From the NCBI RefSeq assembly GCF_009834185.1, contig NZ_CP047173.1, positions 2,480,001-2,544,000 on the forward strand: 64,000 nucleotides of DNA, in the 5' to 3' direction. Under the pieces are notes generated by a model. It was not told where the DNA came from. It did not search any database and worked only from the letters and a program-made list of their open reading frames with translations. The position numbers were made by a program, and so were the translations under genes. Source of the stretch: Rathayibacter sp. VKM Ac-2760. Lineage in GTDB: Bacteria; Actinomycetota; Actinomycetes; Actinomycetales; Microbacteriaceae. Shown here one piece after another: positions 44,207 through 53,468 of this stretch. Each line of letters starts with the position of its first letter. The first letter of the stretch is position 1.

Positions 44207-45759
44207 CGGCCCAGGAGCTTCTGCAGCTGCTCCAGCTCCTCCGGCGTGGGCTGCGCGCCCGCCCCGGAGCCGCCGCCGAGGCCGAAGCCCGAGCCGCCCG
44301 CGTTGGTGGAGTGCGGACCGGAGGAGATCGCCGCGTTCTCCGCCGCGCGCTTCGCCGGGTTCCCGGACTTGCTGCTCTTCTTCTTCTGCGGCTTCGGGCG
44401 GCCCTGGTAGCCGGCGCCGGGCACGGGGCCCATGCCGGGGACGTTGGGCATGCCGCCCTTGGCGACCGTCTTCATCATCTTCGCGGCCTGGTCGAAGCGG
44501 AGGACGAGCTGGTTGACGTCCGTCACGGTCATGCCGGAACCGCGGGCGATGCGCAGGCGCCGCGAGCCGTTCAGCAGCTTCGGGTTCACCCGCTCGGCCT
44601 TGGTCATCGACTGGATGATCGCCTCGGTGCGCACGATCTCGCGCTCGTCGAACTGGTCGAGCTGCTCGCGCATGCCCTTCGCGCCGGGCAGCATGCCGAT
44701 CATCTTCTTGATCGAGCCCATGTTGCGCAGCTGCTGCATCTGGCCGAGGAAGTCGTCGAGGGTGAACGTGTCCCCCATGATCTTCTCGGCGATCTTGCGC
44801 GCCTCGTCCTCGTCGAACGCACTCTGCGCCTGCTCGATGAGGGTGAGCACGTCGCCGAGGTCGAGGATGCGGCTCGCCATGCGATCGGGGTGGAACTGCT
44901 CGAAGTCGTCGAGGCCCTCGCCGGTGGAGGCGAAGAGGATCGGGCGGCCGGTGAGCGAGGCGACGGAGAGGGCCGCGCCGCCACGGGCGTCGCCGTCGAG
45001 CTTGGAGAGGACGACGCCGGTGAAGTCGACGCCCTCCTGGAAGGCCTTCGCGGTGGCGACCGCGTCCTGGCCGATCATCGCGTCGATGACGAAGAGGACC
45101 TCGTCCGGGTTGGTCACGCGGCGGATGTCGGAGGCCTGCTTCATCATGTCGGCGTCGACGCCGAGGCGGCCGGCCGTATCGATGATGACCGTGTCGTACT
45201 GCTTGTCGGTCGCGAAGCGGATCGCGTTCTGCGCGACCTTGACCGGGTTGCCGACGCCGTTGCCGGGCTCCGGGGCGTACACCGCGACGCCGGCCTGCTC
45301 GCCGACGACCTGCAGCTGCTGCACGGCGTTCGGGCGCTGGAGATCGGCCGCGACGAGGAGCGGGGTGTGGCCGTCCTTGCCGAGGTACTTGCCGAGCTTG
45401 CCGGCGAGGGTCGTCTTGCCCGCACCCTGGAGGCCGGCGAGCATGATGACCGTCGGCGGGCGCTTGGCGAACTCGAGGCGGCGCGACTGGCCGCCGAGGA
45501 TCGCGACGAGCTCCTCGTTGACGATCTGCACGACCTGCTGGGCCGGGTTCAGCGCCTTGTTCACCTCGTCGCCGAGGGCGCGCTCCCGGATCCTCCCGGT
45601 GAACGCCTTGACGACGTCGAGCGCGACGTCGGCGTCGAGCAGGGCGCGCCGAATCTCGCGGACGGTGCCGTCGACGTCCGAGGCCGAGAGCTTGCCCTTC
45701 GTGCGCAGGTTCTTGAAGGTCTCGACGAGTCGATCGGAGAGGGTGCCGAAAGTAGCCAT
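44203..45759 (-). CDS. ffh: signal recognition particle protein Ffh
   Basis: 518-residue SRP54 GTPase delivering ribosome-nascent chains to the membrane. N domain (LSDRLVETFKNLRTKGKLSA), G domain (GLQGAGKTTLAGKL, DTAGRLGVD, SKLDGDARGG), Met-rich M domain (MGSIKKMIGMLPGAKGM, RRLRIARGSGMT). A Gly/Ser-rich tail of ~60 residues follows. On the minus strand TAGAAT lies ten bases before the ATG, suggesting a very short leader. Confidence 0.97.
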   Translation of the reverse strand: MATFGTLSDRLVETFKNLRTKGKLSASDVDGTVREIRRALLDADVALDVVKAFTGRIRERALGDEVNKALNPAQQVVQIVNEELVAILGGQSRRLEFAKRPPTVIMLAGLQGAGKTTLAGKLGKYLGKDGHTPLLVAADLQRPNAVQQLQVVGEQAGVAVYAPEPGNGVGNPVKVAQNAIRFATDKQYDTVIIDTAGRLGVDADMMKQASDIRRVTNPDEVLFVIDAMIGQDAVATAKAFQEGVDFTGVVLSKLDGDARGGAALSVASLTGRPILFASTGEGLDDFEQFHPDRMASRILDLGDVLTLIEQAQSAFDEDEARKIAEKIMGDTFTLDDFLGQMQQLRNMGSIKKMIGMLPGAKGMREQLDQFDEREIVRTEAIIQSMTKAERVNPKLLNGSRRLRIARGSGMTVTDVNQLVLRFDQAAKMMKTVAKGGMPNVPGMGPVPGAGYQGRPKPQKKKSSKSGNPAKRAAENAAISSGPHSTNAGGSGFGLGGGSGAGAQPTPEELEQLQKLLGR

Positions 45760-45845
45760 GATGCCGGGAATTCTACCGGAGGCTCCGCGGACGTCGGACG
45801 CCGAGCGCAGGACGGCATTAACTGTACCGAGTGCAAGAAATCGTC

Positions 45846-45851
45846 TAGGGT
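45846..45851 (+). promoter_or_regulatory. candidate -10 of a leaderless lipB promoter
   Basis: TAGGGT ends seven bases before the lipB GTG (45858), so transcription would begin at the start codon; no ribosome site is present. The -35 position has only a weak TGTACC (45823-45828, 17-bp spacer). Confidence 0.4.
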
Positions 45852-45857
45852 GGCGGC

Positions 45858-46523
45858 GTGATCGAGACTCTGCTCGCGGGCGATGCCGCGGATCCCCTGG
45901 ACTACCGCGACGGCTGGGAGCTGCAGCGCCGCCTGCACGGCGAGGTGGTCGCCAGAGCGCGGCCCGGCGCGCTGGTGCTCTGCGAGCACGCGTCCGTCTA
46001 CACGGCGGGCAAGCGGACGGAGGCGCACGAGCGGCCGGTCGACGGCTCCCCGGTGGTCGACGTCGACCGCGGCGGACGGCTGACCTGGCACGGACCGGGT
46101 CAGCTGGTCGGCTATCCGATCGTGCGGCTGCGCGAGCCGGTCGACGTGGTGGCGTACGTCCGATCGCTCGAGGGCGTGCTGATCGAGGTGCTCGACGACC
46201 TGGGCGTGACGGGCGAGCGGGTCGACGGGCGCTCAGGGGTCTGGATCCGCCGGGGTGACGGCGCCGACAAGATCGCCGCCATCGGCGTCCGAGTGGCGCA
46301 CGGCGTGACGATGCACGGCTTCGCGCTCAACGTGTCGAACAGCCTCGAGCCGTACTCGCGGATCATCCCGTGCGGGATCGCCGACGCCGGGGTCACCACT
46401 CTCGAGCGCGAGCGCGGTGAGGCGCCCGCGATGGCGGCGGTGCGCGCGCGGGTCCAGGCGAGGTTCCGGGAGGCGGCGCCCGCCTTCGCCGCCGAGGCCG
46501 CGATCGCCGGGGTCGCGGCGTGA
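45858..46523 (+). CDS. lipB: octanoyl-ACP:protein octanoyltransferase LipB
   Basis: Transfers octanoate from ACP to lipoyl domains, the first step of lipoate assembly. 221 residues: LCEHASVYTAGKRT, GRLTWHGPGQLVGYPI, catalytic Lys138 (DKIAAIGVRV) and Cys172 (IIPCGIADAGVT). GTG start. Stop overlaps the lipA start by four bases. Confidence 0.95.
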   Translation: MIETLLAGDAADPLDYRDGWELQRRLHGEVVARARPGALVLCEHASVYTAGKRTEAHERPVDGSPVVDVDRGGRLTWHGPGQLVGYPIVRLREPVDVVAYVRSLEGVLIEVLDDLGVTGERVDGRSGVWIRRGDGADKIAAIGVRVAHGVTMHGFALNVSNSLEPYSRIIPCGIADAGVTTLERERGEAPAMAAVRARVQARFREAAPAFAAEAAIAGVAA

Positions 46524-47506
46524 GCGCCGAGACCGGCGGGCGGAAGCTGCTGCGTCTGGAGGTCCGCAACGCCGAGACGCCGATCGAGCGCAAGCCCGAG
46601 TGGATCAAGACCAAGGCCGTGATGGGCCCGGAGTACCGGCAGCTGCAATCGCTGGTGAAGGACGAGGAGCTGCACACGGTCTGCCAGGAGGCGGGCTGCC
46701 CCAACATCTTCGAGTGCTGGGAGGACCGCGAGGCGACGTTCCTCATCGGCGGCTCGCAGTGCACCCGCCGCTGCGACTTCTGCCAGATCGACACCGGCAA
46801 GCCCGCGGACTACGACTCCGACGAGCCGCGCCGGGTGGGCGAGTCGGTGGCGCGGATGAACCTCCGCTACGCGACGGTGACCGGGGTGGCGCGCGACGAT
46901 CTGCCGGACGAGGGATCCTGGCTCTACGCCGAGACGATCCGGCAGATCCATGCGCAGGCGCCGGGGACGGGTGTCGAGATCCTGGTGCCGGACTTCACCG
47001 GGCGGGCCGAGCACCTGCAGCGGGTGTTCGACGCCCGGCCCGAGGTCTTCGCGCACAACGTCGAGACGGTGCCGCGGATCTTCAAGCGCATCCGACCGGC
47101 CTTCCGCTACGAGCGCTCACTCGACGTGCTGACCCAGGGGCGCGACGCGGGGCTGATCACGAAGTCGAACCTCATCCTCGGCATGGGCGAGGAGCGGGAG
47201 GAGATCTCGCAGGCGCTGCAGGACCTGCACGACGCGGGCACCGACATCGTGACGATCACGCAGTACCTCCGCCCGACGCCGCGGCACCTGCCGGTGGACC
47301 GCTGGGTGCACCCGGAGGAGTTCGTCGCGATCAAGGAGGAGGCGGAGGACATCGGCTTCCTCGGCGTGCTCTCGGGGCCGCTGGTGCGCTCCTCCTACCG
47401 CGCCGGCCGCCTCTGGGCCCGCTCGATGGAGTCGAAGGGCCTGCCCGTCCCCGAGCACCTGCGCCACCTGGCGGACGCGGCCCTGGGCTTCTCCCAGGCG
47501 GTCTGA
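46520..47506 (+). CDS. lipA: lipoyl synthase LipA
   Basis: Radical-SAM enzyme inserting two sulfurs into octanoyl groups. 328 residues. The auxiliary cluster motif is CQEAGCPNIFEC (Cys55, 60, 66) and the radical-SAM cluster CTRRCDFC (Cys81, 85, 88). C-terminal GPLVRSSYRAG carries the conserved RSSY. Coupled to lipB by a GTGA overlap; convergent with ftsY across palindromic element copy 2. Confidence 0.97.
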   Translation: MSAETGGRKLLRLEVRNAETPIERKPEWIKTKAVMGPEYRQLQSLVKDEELHTVCQEAGCPNIFECWEDREATFLIGGSQCTRRCDFCQIDTGKPADYDSDEPRRVGESVARMNLRYATVTGVARDDLPDEGSWLYAETIRQIHAQAPGTGVEILVPDFTGRAEHLQRVFDARPEVFAHNVETVPRIFKRIRPAFRYERSLDVLTQGRDAGLITKSNLILGMGEEREEISQALQDLHDAGTDIVTITQYLRPTPRHLPVDRWVHPEEFVAIKEEAEDIGFLGVLSGPLVRSSYRAGRLWARSMESKGLPVPEHLRHLADAALGFSQAV

Positions 47507-47519
47507 CCGGCCCCCCCTC

Positions 47520-47582
47520 CCGCGAGATGCCACTTGTGCGCGCGTTTCACGGCGTGTCGCGGGCACAAGTGGCATCTCGCGG
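47520..47582. repeat. 63-bp palindromic element, copy 2, between convergent genes
   Basis: Perfect 19-bp arms CCGCGAGATGCCACTTGTG (47520-47538) and complement (47564-47582). The 25-bp loop contains CGGCGTGTCGC (47550-47560), the reverse complement of the loop core of copy 1, so the element as a whole is inverted relative to the copy at 38344. Located between lipA (plus) and ftsY (minus). Confidence 0.92.
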
Positions 47583-47593
47583 AAGCGGGGGGG

Positions 47594-48469
47594 TCAGGCG
47601 ACGAGTTGGGCGGCGAAGACGTGGGGGGTGAAGCCGGTGAGGTCGTTGATGCCCTCGCCCTGGCCGACGAGCTTGATGGGGATGCCGGTCTTCTCCTGGA
47701 CGGCGAGGACGAAGCCGCCCTTGGCCGAGCCGTCGAGCTTGGTGATGACGAGGCCGGTGACGCCGGCGTGCTCGATGAAGGCCTGGGCCTGCATCAGGCC
47801 GTTCTGACCGGTGGTCGCGTCGAGGACCAGGAGGATCTCGGAGATCGGTGCCTGCTTCTCGACGACGCGCTTGATCTTGCCGAGCTCGTCCATCAGGCCG
47901 CCCTTGGTGTGCAGGCGCCCGGCGGTGTCGATGATGACCATCTCGATGCCGTGGGTCTTCGCGTACTCGACGGTCTGATAGGCGACGGAGGCCGGATCCT
48001 GGCGCTCCTGCTGCGGCCGGACGATCTGCGCGTCGGCGCGATGCGCCCAGGTGGCGAGCTGGTCGACCGCGGCGGCGCGGAAGGTGTCGGCGGCCCCGAC
48101 CACGACGCTCCGGTCGAAGTTGCGGAGGAACTTGGCGAACTTGCCGATGGTGGTGGTCTTGCCGACGCCGTTCACGCCGACGACCAGGATCACTGCCGGC
48201 CGCTCGCTGAGCTTCAGCGTCGTGTCGTACTTGGAGAGGCGCTCCTCGAGCGACTCGCGGAGCATCCGCTGGAGGTCGCGCGGGTCGGTCGTGTTGTAGC
48301 GGGCGACCTTGGCGCGGAGGTCCTCGACCATCTCCTCGGTGATGTCCGGGCCGAAGTCGGCCGTGATCAGGGCGGTCTCGAGGTCGTCCCAGGTCTGGTC
48401 GTCGATCGTGCGCTTCTCGAACAGGCCGCGCAGTGCGCGACCGAGCGACCAGGAGGTGCGTTCAGCCAT
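47594..48469 (-). CDS. ftsY: signal recognition particle receptor FtsY
   Basis: 291-residue SRP GTPase receptor. N domain (LGRALRGLFEKRTIDDQTWD) and G domain (GVNGVGKTTTIGKFAKF, DTAGRLHTKGGLMDE, TKLDGSAKGGFVL) complete. The acidic A domain of E. coli FtsY is absent, so membrane attachment must depend on the short N-terminal helix. Same strand as smc, separated from it by the arabinofuranosidase cassette. Confidence 0.96.
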   Translation of the reverse strand: MAERTSWSLGRALRGLFEKRTIDDQTWDDLETALITADFGPDITEEMVEDLRAKVARYNTTDPRDLQRMLRESLEERLSKYDTTLKLSERPAVILVVGVNGVGKTTTIGKFAKFLRNFDRSVVVGAADTFRAAAVDQLATWAHRADAQIVRPQQERQDPASVAYQTVEYAKTHGIEMVIIDTAGRLHTKGGLMDELGKIKRVVEKQAPISEILLVLDATTGQNGLMQAQAFIEHAGVTGLVITKLDGSAKGGFVLAVQEKTGIPIKLVGQGEGINDLTGFTPHVFAAQLVA

Positions 48470-48548
48470 GCGATAAGGCTACCGGCGCACGGCGGGCGAG
48501 CTGCGGCGCGGGGCGGGTTCGCGCGCGTCCACGGCTCGGGCCCCTCCC

Positions 48549-50084
48549 CTACGCCGCGCTCACCGACACTTCCACGACCGCCCACGACAGCGCGGGCAGC
48601 GCCAGTGTCACGACGGAGCCGTCGACCACCACTCCCGCGAGCGGCACGAGCCCGACGGCGTCCTGCGCGTCGAGCGTGTTCGCCGTGTGGCGCGTGCCAC
48701 CGGACGGCACCTCCAGCAGTTCAGCGCGCAGCACTCTGCCGCCCGTGAAGCCGCGCAGCGAGATCGAGACGGCCGATGCGTCGTCGAGTCCGCGGTTGGC
48801 GAGGAAGAACGCGACGACGCCGCGGTCGGCGTCGTAGGTCGCGGAGACGTCCACCTGGTTGGCGTCGCCGAAGGTTCCTGCGTCGACCTTGTCGGAGGTC
48901 ACCGCCGTGCGCAGGATCTGCCCCTGCGCGAGTGCCGCCATCCGGGCGAACGGCCAGAAGATCGTCTGCTTCCAGGCCGGCCCGTTCTCCTCCGAGCGGA
49001 TCGGCGCGATCACATTGACGAGCTGCGCCTGGTTGGCGATCGAGACGCGGTCGCCGTGACGCAGCAGCGAATTGAGCAGGGTTCCGACGACGACGGCGTC
49101 GGTCACGCTGTACGTGTCCTCGATGAGGCGGGGGTGCTCGCGCCACGACTGCGAGACAGCGCTCGGCTGGTCGTCGGTGTCGAGGCCCGACTGGTACCAG
49201 ACGTTCCACTCGTCGAACGAGAGGTCGATGTACTTCTTCGCCTTGCGCTTGGCCCGCACGGCATCGCAGGTCGCGACGACCGACTCGATGAAGTAGTCCA
49301 TGTCGACGGAGGAGGCGAGGAACGACGCCGCGTCGCCGTCGTGCTCCTGGTAGTAGGCGTGCATCGACATGTAGTCGACCTCGTCGTACGCGTGGGAGAG
49401 GACGGTGTGCTCCCACGAGCCGAAGGTCGCCATCCCCGAGTTGGAGGATCCGACGGCCACGAGCTCGATGGACGGGTCGACGAAGCGCATCGCCTTGCCG
49501 GCCTCCTGAGCGAGCCGACCGTACTCGTCGGCCGTCTTATGGCCGATCTGCCACGGGCCGTCGAGCTCGTTGCCGAGGCACCAGAGCTTGATGTCGAACG
49601 GATCCGCGGCGCCGTTGGCGATGCGGCGATCCGACAGGGCGGTGCCGCCGGGGTGGTTCGCGTACTCGACGAGCTCGCGAGCCGCGTCGACGCCGCGGGT
49701 GCCGAGGTTGATGGCCTCCATGATCTCGACGCCGGCCTCTTTCGACCAGTCCACGAACTCGTGCAGCCCGAAGGCGTTGCTCTCCACCGTGTGCCAGGCA
49801 CCGTCGAGGCGGCGGGGACGCTCGGACACGGGGCCGACACCGTCCTCCCAGTTGTACCCGGAGACGAAGTTGCCGCCCGGATAGCGGACGACGGTGGGGC
49901 CCAGCTCCTTGACGAGTGCGAGGACGTCCCGGCGGAAGCCGCGCTCGTCGGCCTGCTCGTGGCCGGGCTCGTAGATGCCGGTGTAGACGCAGCGTCCCAT
50001 GTGCTCGACGAACGAGCCGAACAGGCGACGCGGCACCGGTCCGATCGTGAAGTCGCGGTCGATGACGATGTGTGCCGTGGGCAT
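48549..50084 (-). CDS. abfA: alpha-L-arabinofuranosidase, GH51
   Basis: 511 residues, no signal peptide, so it acts inside the cell on imported arabino-oligosaccharides. The GH51 barrel contains VRYPGGNFVSGYNWEDGVGP, acid/base Glu173 (CLGNELDGPW) and nucleophile Glu292 (LSFDEWNVWY); a C-terminal beta domain ends the protein. ATG 50084 has AGGAGCTC upstream. Last gene of a LacI-controlled operon with an ABC importer. Confidence 0.94.
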   Translation of the reverse strand: MPTAHIVIDRDFTIGPVPRRLFGSFVEHMGRCVYTGIYEPGHEQADERGFRRDVLALVKELGPTVVRYPGGNFVSGYNWEDGVGPVSERPRRLDGAWHTVESNAFGLHEFVDWSKEAGVEIMEAINLGTRGVDAARELVEYANHPGGTALSDRRIANGAADPFDIKLWCLGNELDGPWQIGHKTADEYGRLAQEAGKAMRFVDPSIELVAVGSSNSGMATFGSWEHTVLSHAYDEVDYMSMHAYYQEHDGDAASFLASSVDMDYFIESVVATCDAVRAKRKAKKYIDLSFDEWNVWYQSGLDTDDQPSAVSQSWREHPRLIEDTYSVTDAVVVGTLLNSLLRHGDRVSIANQAQLVNVIAPIRSEENGPAWKQTIFWPFARMAALAQGQILRTAVTSDKVDAGTFGDANQVDVSATYDADRGVVAFFLANRGLDDASAVSISLRGFTGGRVLRAELLEVPSGGTRHTANTLDAQDAVGLVPLAGVVVDGSVVTLALPALSWAVVEVSVSAA

Positions 50085-50142
50085 GGAGCTCCTGACGTAG
50101 GTGAAGGAAGAGTGGGTCCCCGCCCGGGGGCGAGGGTGGCGG

Positions 50143-51054
50143 TCAGCCCTTGAGGCCCGAACCGGTGACGCCTTCGACGATCTGACGCTGGAACGCCAGG
50201 TACATGATGATCAGCGGGAGTGCCGCCAGCAGAGCACCGGCCTGGATGTCGGCGAAGCGCTGGCCGAACGACCCCTGCACGGTGGCGAGGCCGACCGGGA
50301 TGGTCATCAGATTCGGGTTCGAGAGCACGAACAGCGGCAGCAGGAGGTTGTTCCACACCCCGACGAACGTGAGGATCACGACGGCCGCGATCACGGGGCG
50401 CGAGAGCGGCATGATGACCGACCAGTAGATCTTCCACAGGCCGGCACCGTCGATGCGGGCGGCCTCCTCGAGTTCCTTCGGGATGCCGTCGAAGAACTGC
50501 TTGAAGATGAACACCGCGATCGCGGCGGGAACCTGGGGGAAGATCACCGACCAGTAGGTGTTGAGCAGGTTGAGCGCGCCGAGCTCCTGGAAGATCGGGA
50601 TGATCAGCACCTGGCCGGGGATCATGATCCCGAACAGGATGAGCAGCAGCACGACGTTGGAGCCGGGGAACTTCAGTCGTGACAGTGCGAAGGCCGCCAT
50701 CGAGGCGAAGAGGACGGTCAGCACGGCCGTGACCACCGAGGTGATGCCCGAAGCGAGGTACCAGTTCCAGATGTCGCCGGCTCGGAAGAGCGTGGCGTAC
50801 GAGTACAGGGTGGGGTTGAGGTCCTTCATGATCGCCGGGGCACCGAGCGCAGCCACCCCGTTGGCGGTCAGTGACGTCTTGAGCGCGAACACGCTGGGGA
50901 TGAGCCAGATGATCGCGAAGACGACGAGCACGACGGCCGAGACGATGCTGAAGGTCCTGTTGCCCGCGCCCACGCGGGCCGCGGTCGGCCTGGCGATCGG
51001 AGCGGCGCCGGAGATCGGCGACTTCGTGGCACGAGGAGCGTCGGTGATGGCCAT
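50143..51054 (-). CDS. carbohydrate ABC transporter permease, MalG/AraQ type
   Basis: 303 residues, six membrane segments. The ABC permease EAA loop is EEAARIDGAGLWKIYWSVIM. Ends ...YLAFQRQIVEGVTGSGLKG, the typical CUT1 second-permease terminus. Two bases after the upstream permease gene. Substrate inferred from the neighbouring arabinofuranosidase: an arabino-oligosaccharide. Confidence 0.93.
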   Translation of the reverse strand: MAITDAPRATKSPISGAAPIARPTAARVGAGNRTFSIVSAVVLVVFAIIWLIPSVFALKTSLTANGVAALGAPAIMKDLNPTLYSYATLFRAGDIWNWYLASGITSVVTAVLTVLFASMAAFALSRLKFPGSNVVLLLILFGIMIPGQVLIIPIFQELGALNLLNTYWSVIFPQVPAAIAVFIFKQFFDGIPKELEEAARIDGAGLWKIYWSVIMPLSRPVIAAVVILTFVGVWNNLLLPLFVLSNPNLMTIPVGLATVQGSFGQRFADIQAGALLAALPLIIMYLAFQRQIVEGVTGSGLKG

Positions 51055-51056
51055 GA

Positions 51057-52010
51057 TCAGGCCGCCTTTCGGGTGGCGGCGCGGTCGATGTACTGACGGA
51101 TCAGCGCGATGGCGACGATGACGATGAGGAGGAGGACCGATGCGGCGGAGGCCGCGCCCAGGCGGTTGTCGGTGAAGCCGACGTTCGTGACGAGTGAGAG
51201 CGCGACCTGGGTCGAGATGCCGGGGCCGCCGGACGTCATCAGGTAGACCTGATCGAAGATCTTCAGGGACGCGATGATCTGCAGCAGGATCACGAGCGTC
51301 GTCGTGCGGTTCAGCAGCGGCAGCGTGATGAAGCGGATCTGCTGCCAGGGCGTCGCCCCGTCGATGGCCGCGGCTTCGTACAGCTCACGCGGGATCTCCT
51401 GGAGTCCGGCGAGGTAGAGGACGAAGTTGAAGCCGAGGGTCCACCAGACGGTGGCGATCGCGATCCCGATCATCGCGGTGCTCGGGTCCGCCAGCACGCC
51501 GGTCGCGCCGGTGATGCCGAACCAGCCCTGCGCAGTCGCCCACAGGCCAGAGCCCGGCGTGAAGATGAACAGCCAGATCAGCGAGATGGTCGCCGACGGG
51601 AGGATGTACGGCAGGAAGAACGCGAGGCGGAAGAACCACTGCCCGTGCCGGACCCGGTTGGTGAGGATCGCGAAGACGAAGGCGATGATCACGAGCGGGG
51701 GCACCGTGTACAGCGTGAACTGGAGCGTGTGCCACATCGCGCTCCAGAAGTCGGCGCGCGAGAGCATCTCGGCATAGTTCGCGAAGCCGGCGAACGAGCC
51801 CAGACCCGCTCGCACCGTCGAGGTGTTGAAGAAGCTGGAGACGACCATCCAGACGGCCGGCCCGAGGAGGAAGGCCAGATAGAAGAGTCCGAAGGGAGCG
51901 ATGAAGAGCCAGGCTCCCCGGCTCTCGCCGCGAGTGCGGCGGGATCCCGTGGTGCCGCGATTCGACGTCGATGTCGGGGCGGGGCGGATGAGGGCAGGTG
52001 CGGCGGTCAC
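51057..52010 (-). CDS. sugar ABC transporter permease, MalF/AraP type
   Basis: 317 residues, six membrane segments; EAA loop YEAAAIDGATPWQQIRFITL. A basic N-terminus (SNRGTTGSRRTRGESRG) precedes TM1 (WLFIAPFGLFYLAFLLGPAV). Pairs with the permease downstream. No ATP-binding subunit is encoded in the operon, so a shared MsmK/MalK-type ATPase elsewhere is needed. Confidence 0.93.
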   Translation of the reverse strand: MTAAPALIRPAPTSTSNRGTTGSRRTRGESRGAWLFIAPFGLFYLAFLLGPAVWMVVSSFFNTSTVRAGLGSFAGFANYAEMLSRADFWSAMWHTLQFTLYTVPPLVIIAFVFAILTNRVRHGQWFFRLAFFLPYILPSATISLIWLFIFTPGSGLWATAQGWFGITGATGVLADPSTAMIGIAIATVWWTLGFNFVLYLAGLQEIPRELYEAAAIDGATPWQQIRFITLPLLNRTTTLVILLQIIASLKIFDQVYLMTSGGPGISTQVALSLVTNVGFTDNRLGAASAASVLLLIVIVAIALIRQYIDRAATRKAA

Positions 52011-52047
52011 GTCGTTGTACCTCCAGGGGTCGGCGGTCGAGAGCGGG

Positions 52048-53382
52048 TCAGAGGGGGCTGGGGGTGTTCGTGTAGATCGCGAGCTGGTCCTCGATGGCCT
52101 TCAAGGCTCCCTCGGGCGACAGCGACAGCTGCTGGACGAGGGCGAGCTGCGCGCCCACGGTGACCTCGAAGGTCGATCCTGATCCGCCGTACCAGGCCGG
52201 GTCGTCGTAGACGGCGTAGTCGGCCGCGGACGAGTAGTCGGCCTGCGGTTCGAGCGCCTTGTACTCGGCGCTCTCGAGGGTCGGGAGGTACGCGGGCACA
52301 TGGCCGCCCATCGCCCAGGTCTGGCCCTGGTCGAGCATCGACTTGATGAATCCCATCGCCTGCAGGCGCTGCTCCGGGGTGCGGTCCTTGCGGGGCAGGA
52401 CGAAGGTGTGCGAGTCGGCCTGCACGGCCGGCCTGTCGAACAGCTGCGGAACCGGCACCATCCCGAAGGCGAGGCCCTCGATCGACTGCGCCGTGGTGAT
52501 CTCCCACTCCCCCTGGAGGAAGATGCCGGACTGTCCCGTGAACATCGCCGTCTGCGCACCGGCGTAGTCGAGGCCCGTGTTCAGCCAGCCCTTGTTCACC
52601 CAGTCCTGGATCGTCGTGGTCACCCGGAGGAAGGCGTCCTGGTCGACCGAGATCGTCGCTCCGTTGTCGGAGAGGAACGGCGTCACGCCGTCGATCTGGT
52701 TGTAGAGCGTCCAGAACACCCGCCAGGGAGTCGCGGTCTCGTTGACGTTCCCGAAGGTGATCGCCGTGCCGCCGGTGACCTTGGCGATCGCGTCGAGCGC
52801 GGATTCGAACGTCTCGAGGCCGGTGAGGTCCTTCAGCTTCCCGTCCGAATCGAGGAGCCCCGCCTGGCCGCAGATGTCGGAGTTGAAGAACATCACGAGC
52901 GGGTGGGTGTCGAGCGGGATCGCGATGTTCGTGCCGTCCGTCTTCTGAGCGTCCCAGGAGGCCGGGTTGAAGTCGGCGGAGGACATGCCGACCGAGGCGA
53001 GGTCCTCCTCCGTGATCGGGTCGAGGATCCCGCCGTCGTACAGCGGCTTCGCCCGCGTGAGGTGCGCGACCGCGACGTCCGGCGGCTTGTTGCCCACGGT
53101 GGCGAGCGTCAGTTTGGAGTAGTACGGGTTGCCCCAGGCGAAGACGGTGGCCTGGAGCGAGCCGGGGCCGCCGTTCGCGTCCGCGTAGCCCGCCTGCATC
53201 TCCTGCATCCGGGTGCCGTCGCCGCCGCCGAAGAGGCTCCAGAAGATGAGCTGCTCGGGGTTGAGCGGGCTGCCGAAGAGCCCGGCTCCGATCGGACTGC
53301 TCGCACAGCCGGCGAGAGCGAGAGTGCTCGCCGCGGCGAGAGAACCGCCCAGAAACGCCCGTCGGGTGAATGGTGACACCAT
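52048..53382 (-). CDS. extracellular sugar-binding lipoprotein of an ABC importer
   Basis: 444 residues from ATG 53382, with GAGGAGG upstream (longer in-frame start 53496 rejected: it would overlap the promoter). Signal: TRRAFLGGSLAAASTLALAG then Cys26, combining a twin-arginine motif and a lipobox. The mature part is a type 1 solute-binding fold: LIFWSLFGGGDGTRMQEM, AIPLDTHPLVMFFNSDI and GIFLQGEWEITTAQ (cluster of aromatic/acid residues). Family usually binds oligosaccharides; arabino-oligosaccharide inferred from the operon. Confidence 0.93.
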   Translation of the reverse strand: MVSPFTRRAFLGGSLAAASTLALAGCASSPIGAGLFGSPLNPEQLIFWSLFGGGDGTRMQEMQAGYADANGGPGSLQATVFAWGNPYYSKLTLATVGNKPPDVAVAHLTRAKPLYDGGILDPITEEDLASVGMSSADFNPASWDAQKTDGTNIAIPLDTHPLVMFFNSDICGQAGLLDSDGKLKDLTGLETFESALDAIAKVTGGTAITFGNVNETATPWRVFWTLYNQIDGVTPFLSDNGATISVDQDAFLRVTTTIQDWVNKGWLNTGLDYAGAQTAMFTGQSGIFLQGEWEITTAQSIEGLAFGMVPVPQLFDRPAVQADSHTFVLPRKDRTPEQRLQAMGFIKSMLDQGQTWAMGGHVPAYLPTLESAEYKALEPQADYSSAADYAVYDDPAWYGGSGSTFEVTVGAQLALVQQLSLSPEGALKAIEDQLAIYTNTPSPL

Positions 53383-53468
53383 GTCGACCTCCTCGTCGTG
53401 TGGCAGCGCCCGTGACAGAACGGTGTTCGACGGCCCGCGAGCGAGTCGGTCGTAGCGCTTGATCAGAA

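Noticed and set aside
45760..45857. SRP RNA gene next to ffh
   Set aside because: The 98-bp gap holds only the divergent ffh and lipB promoter elements; no SRP-type hairpin with a GNAR loop was seen.
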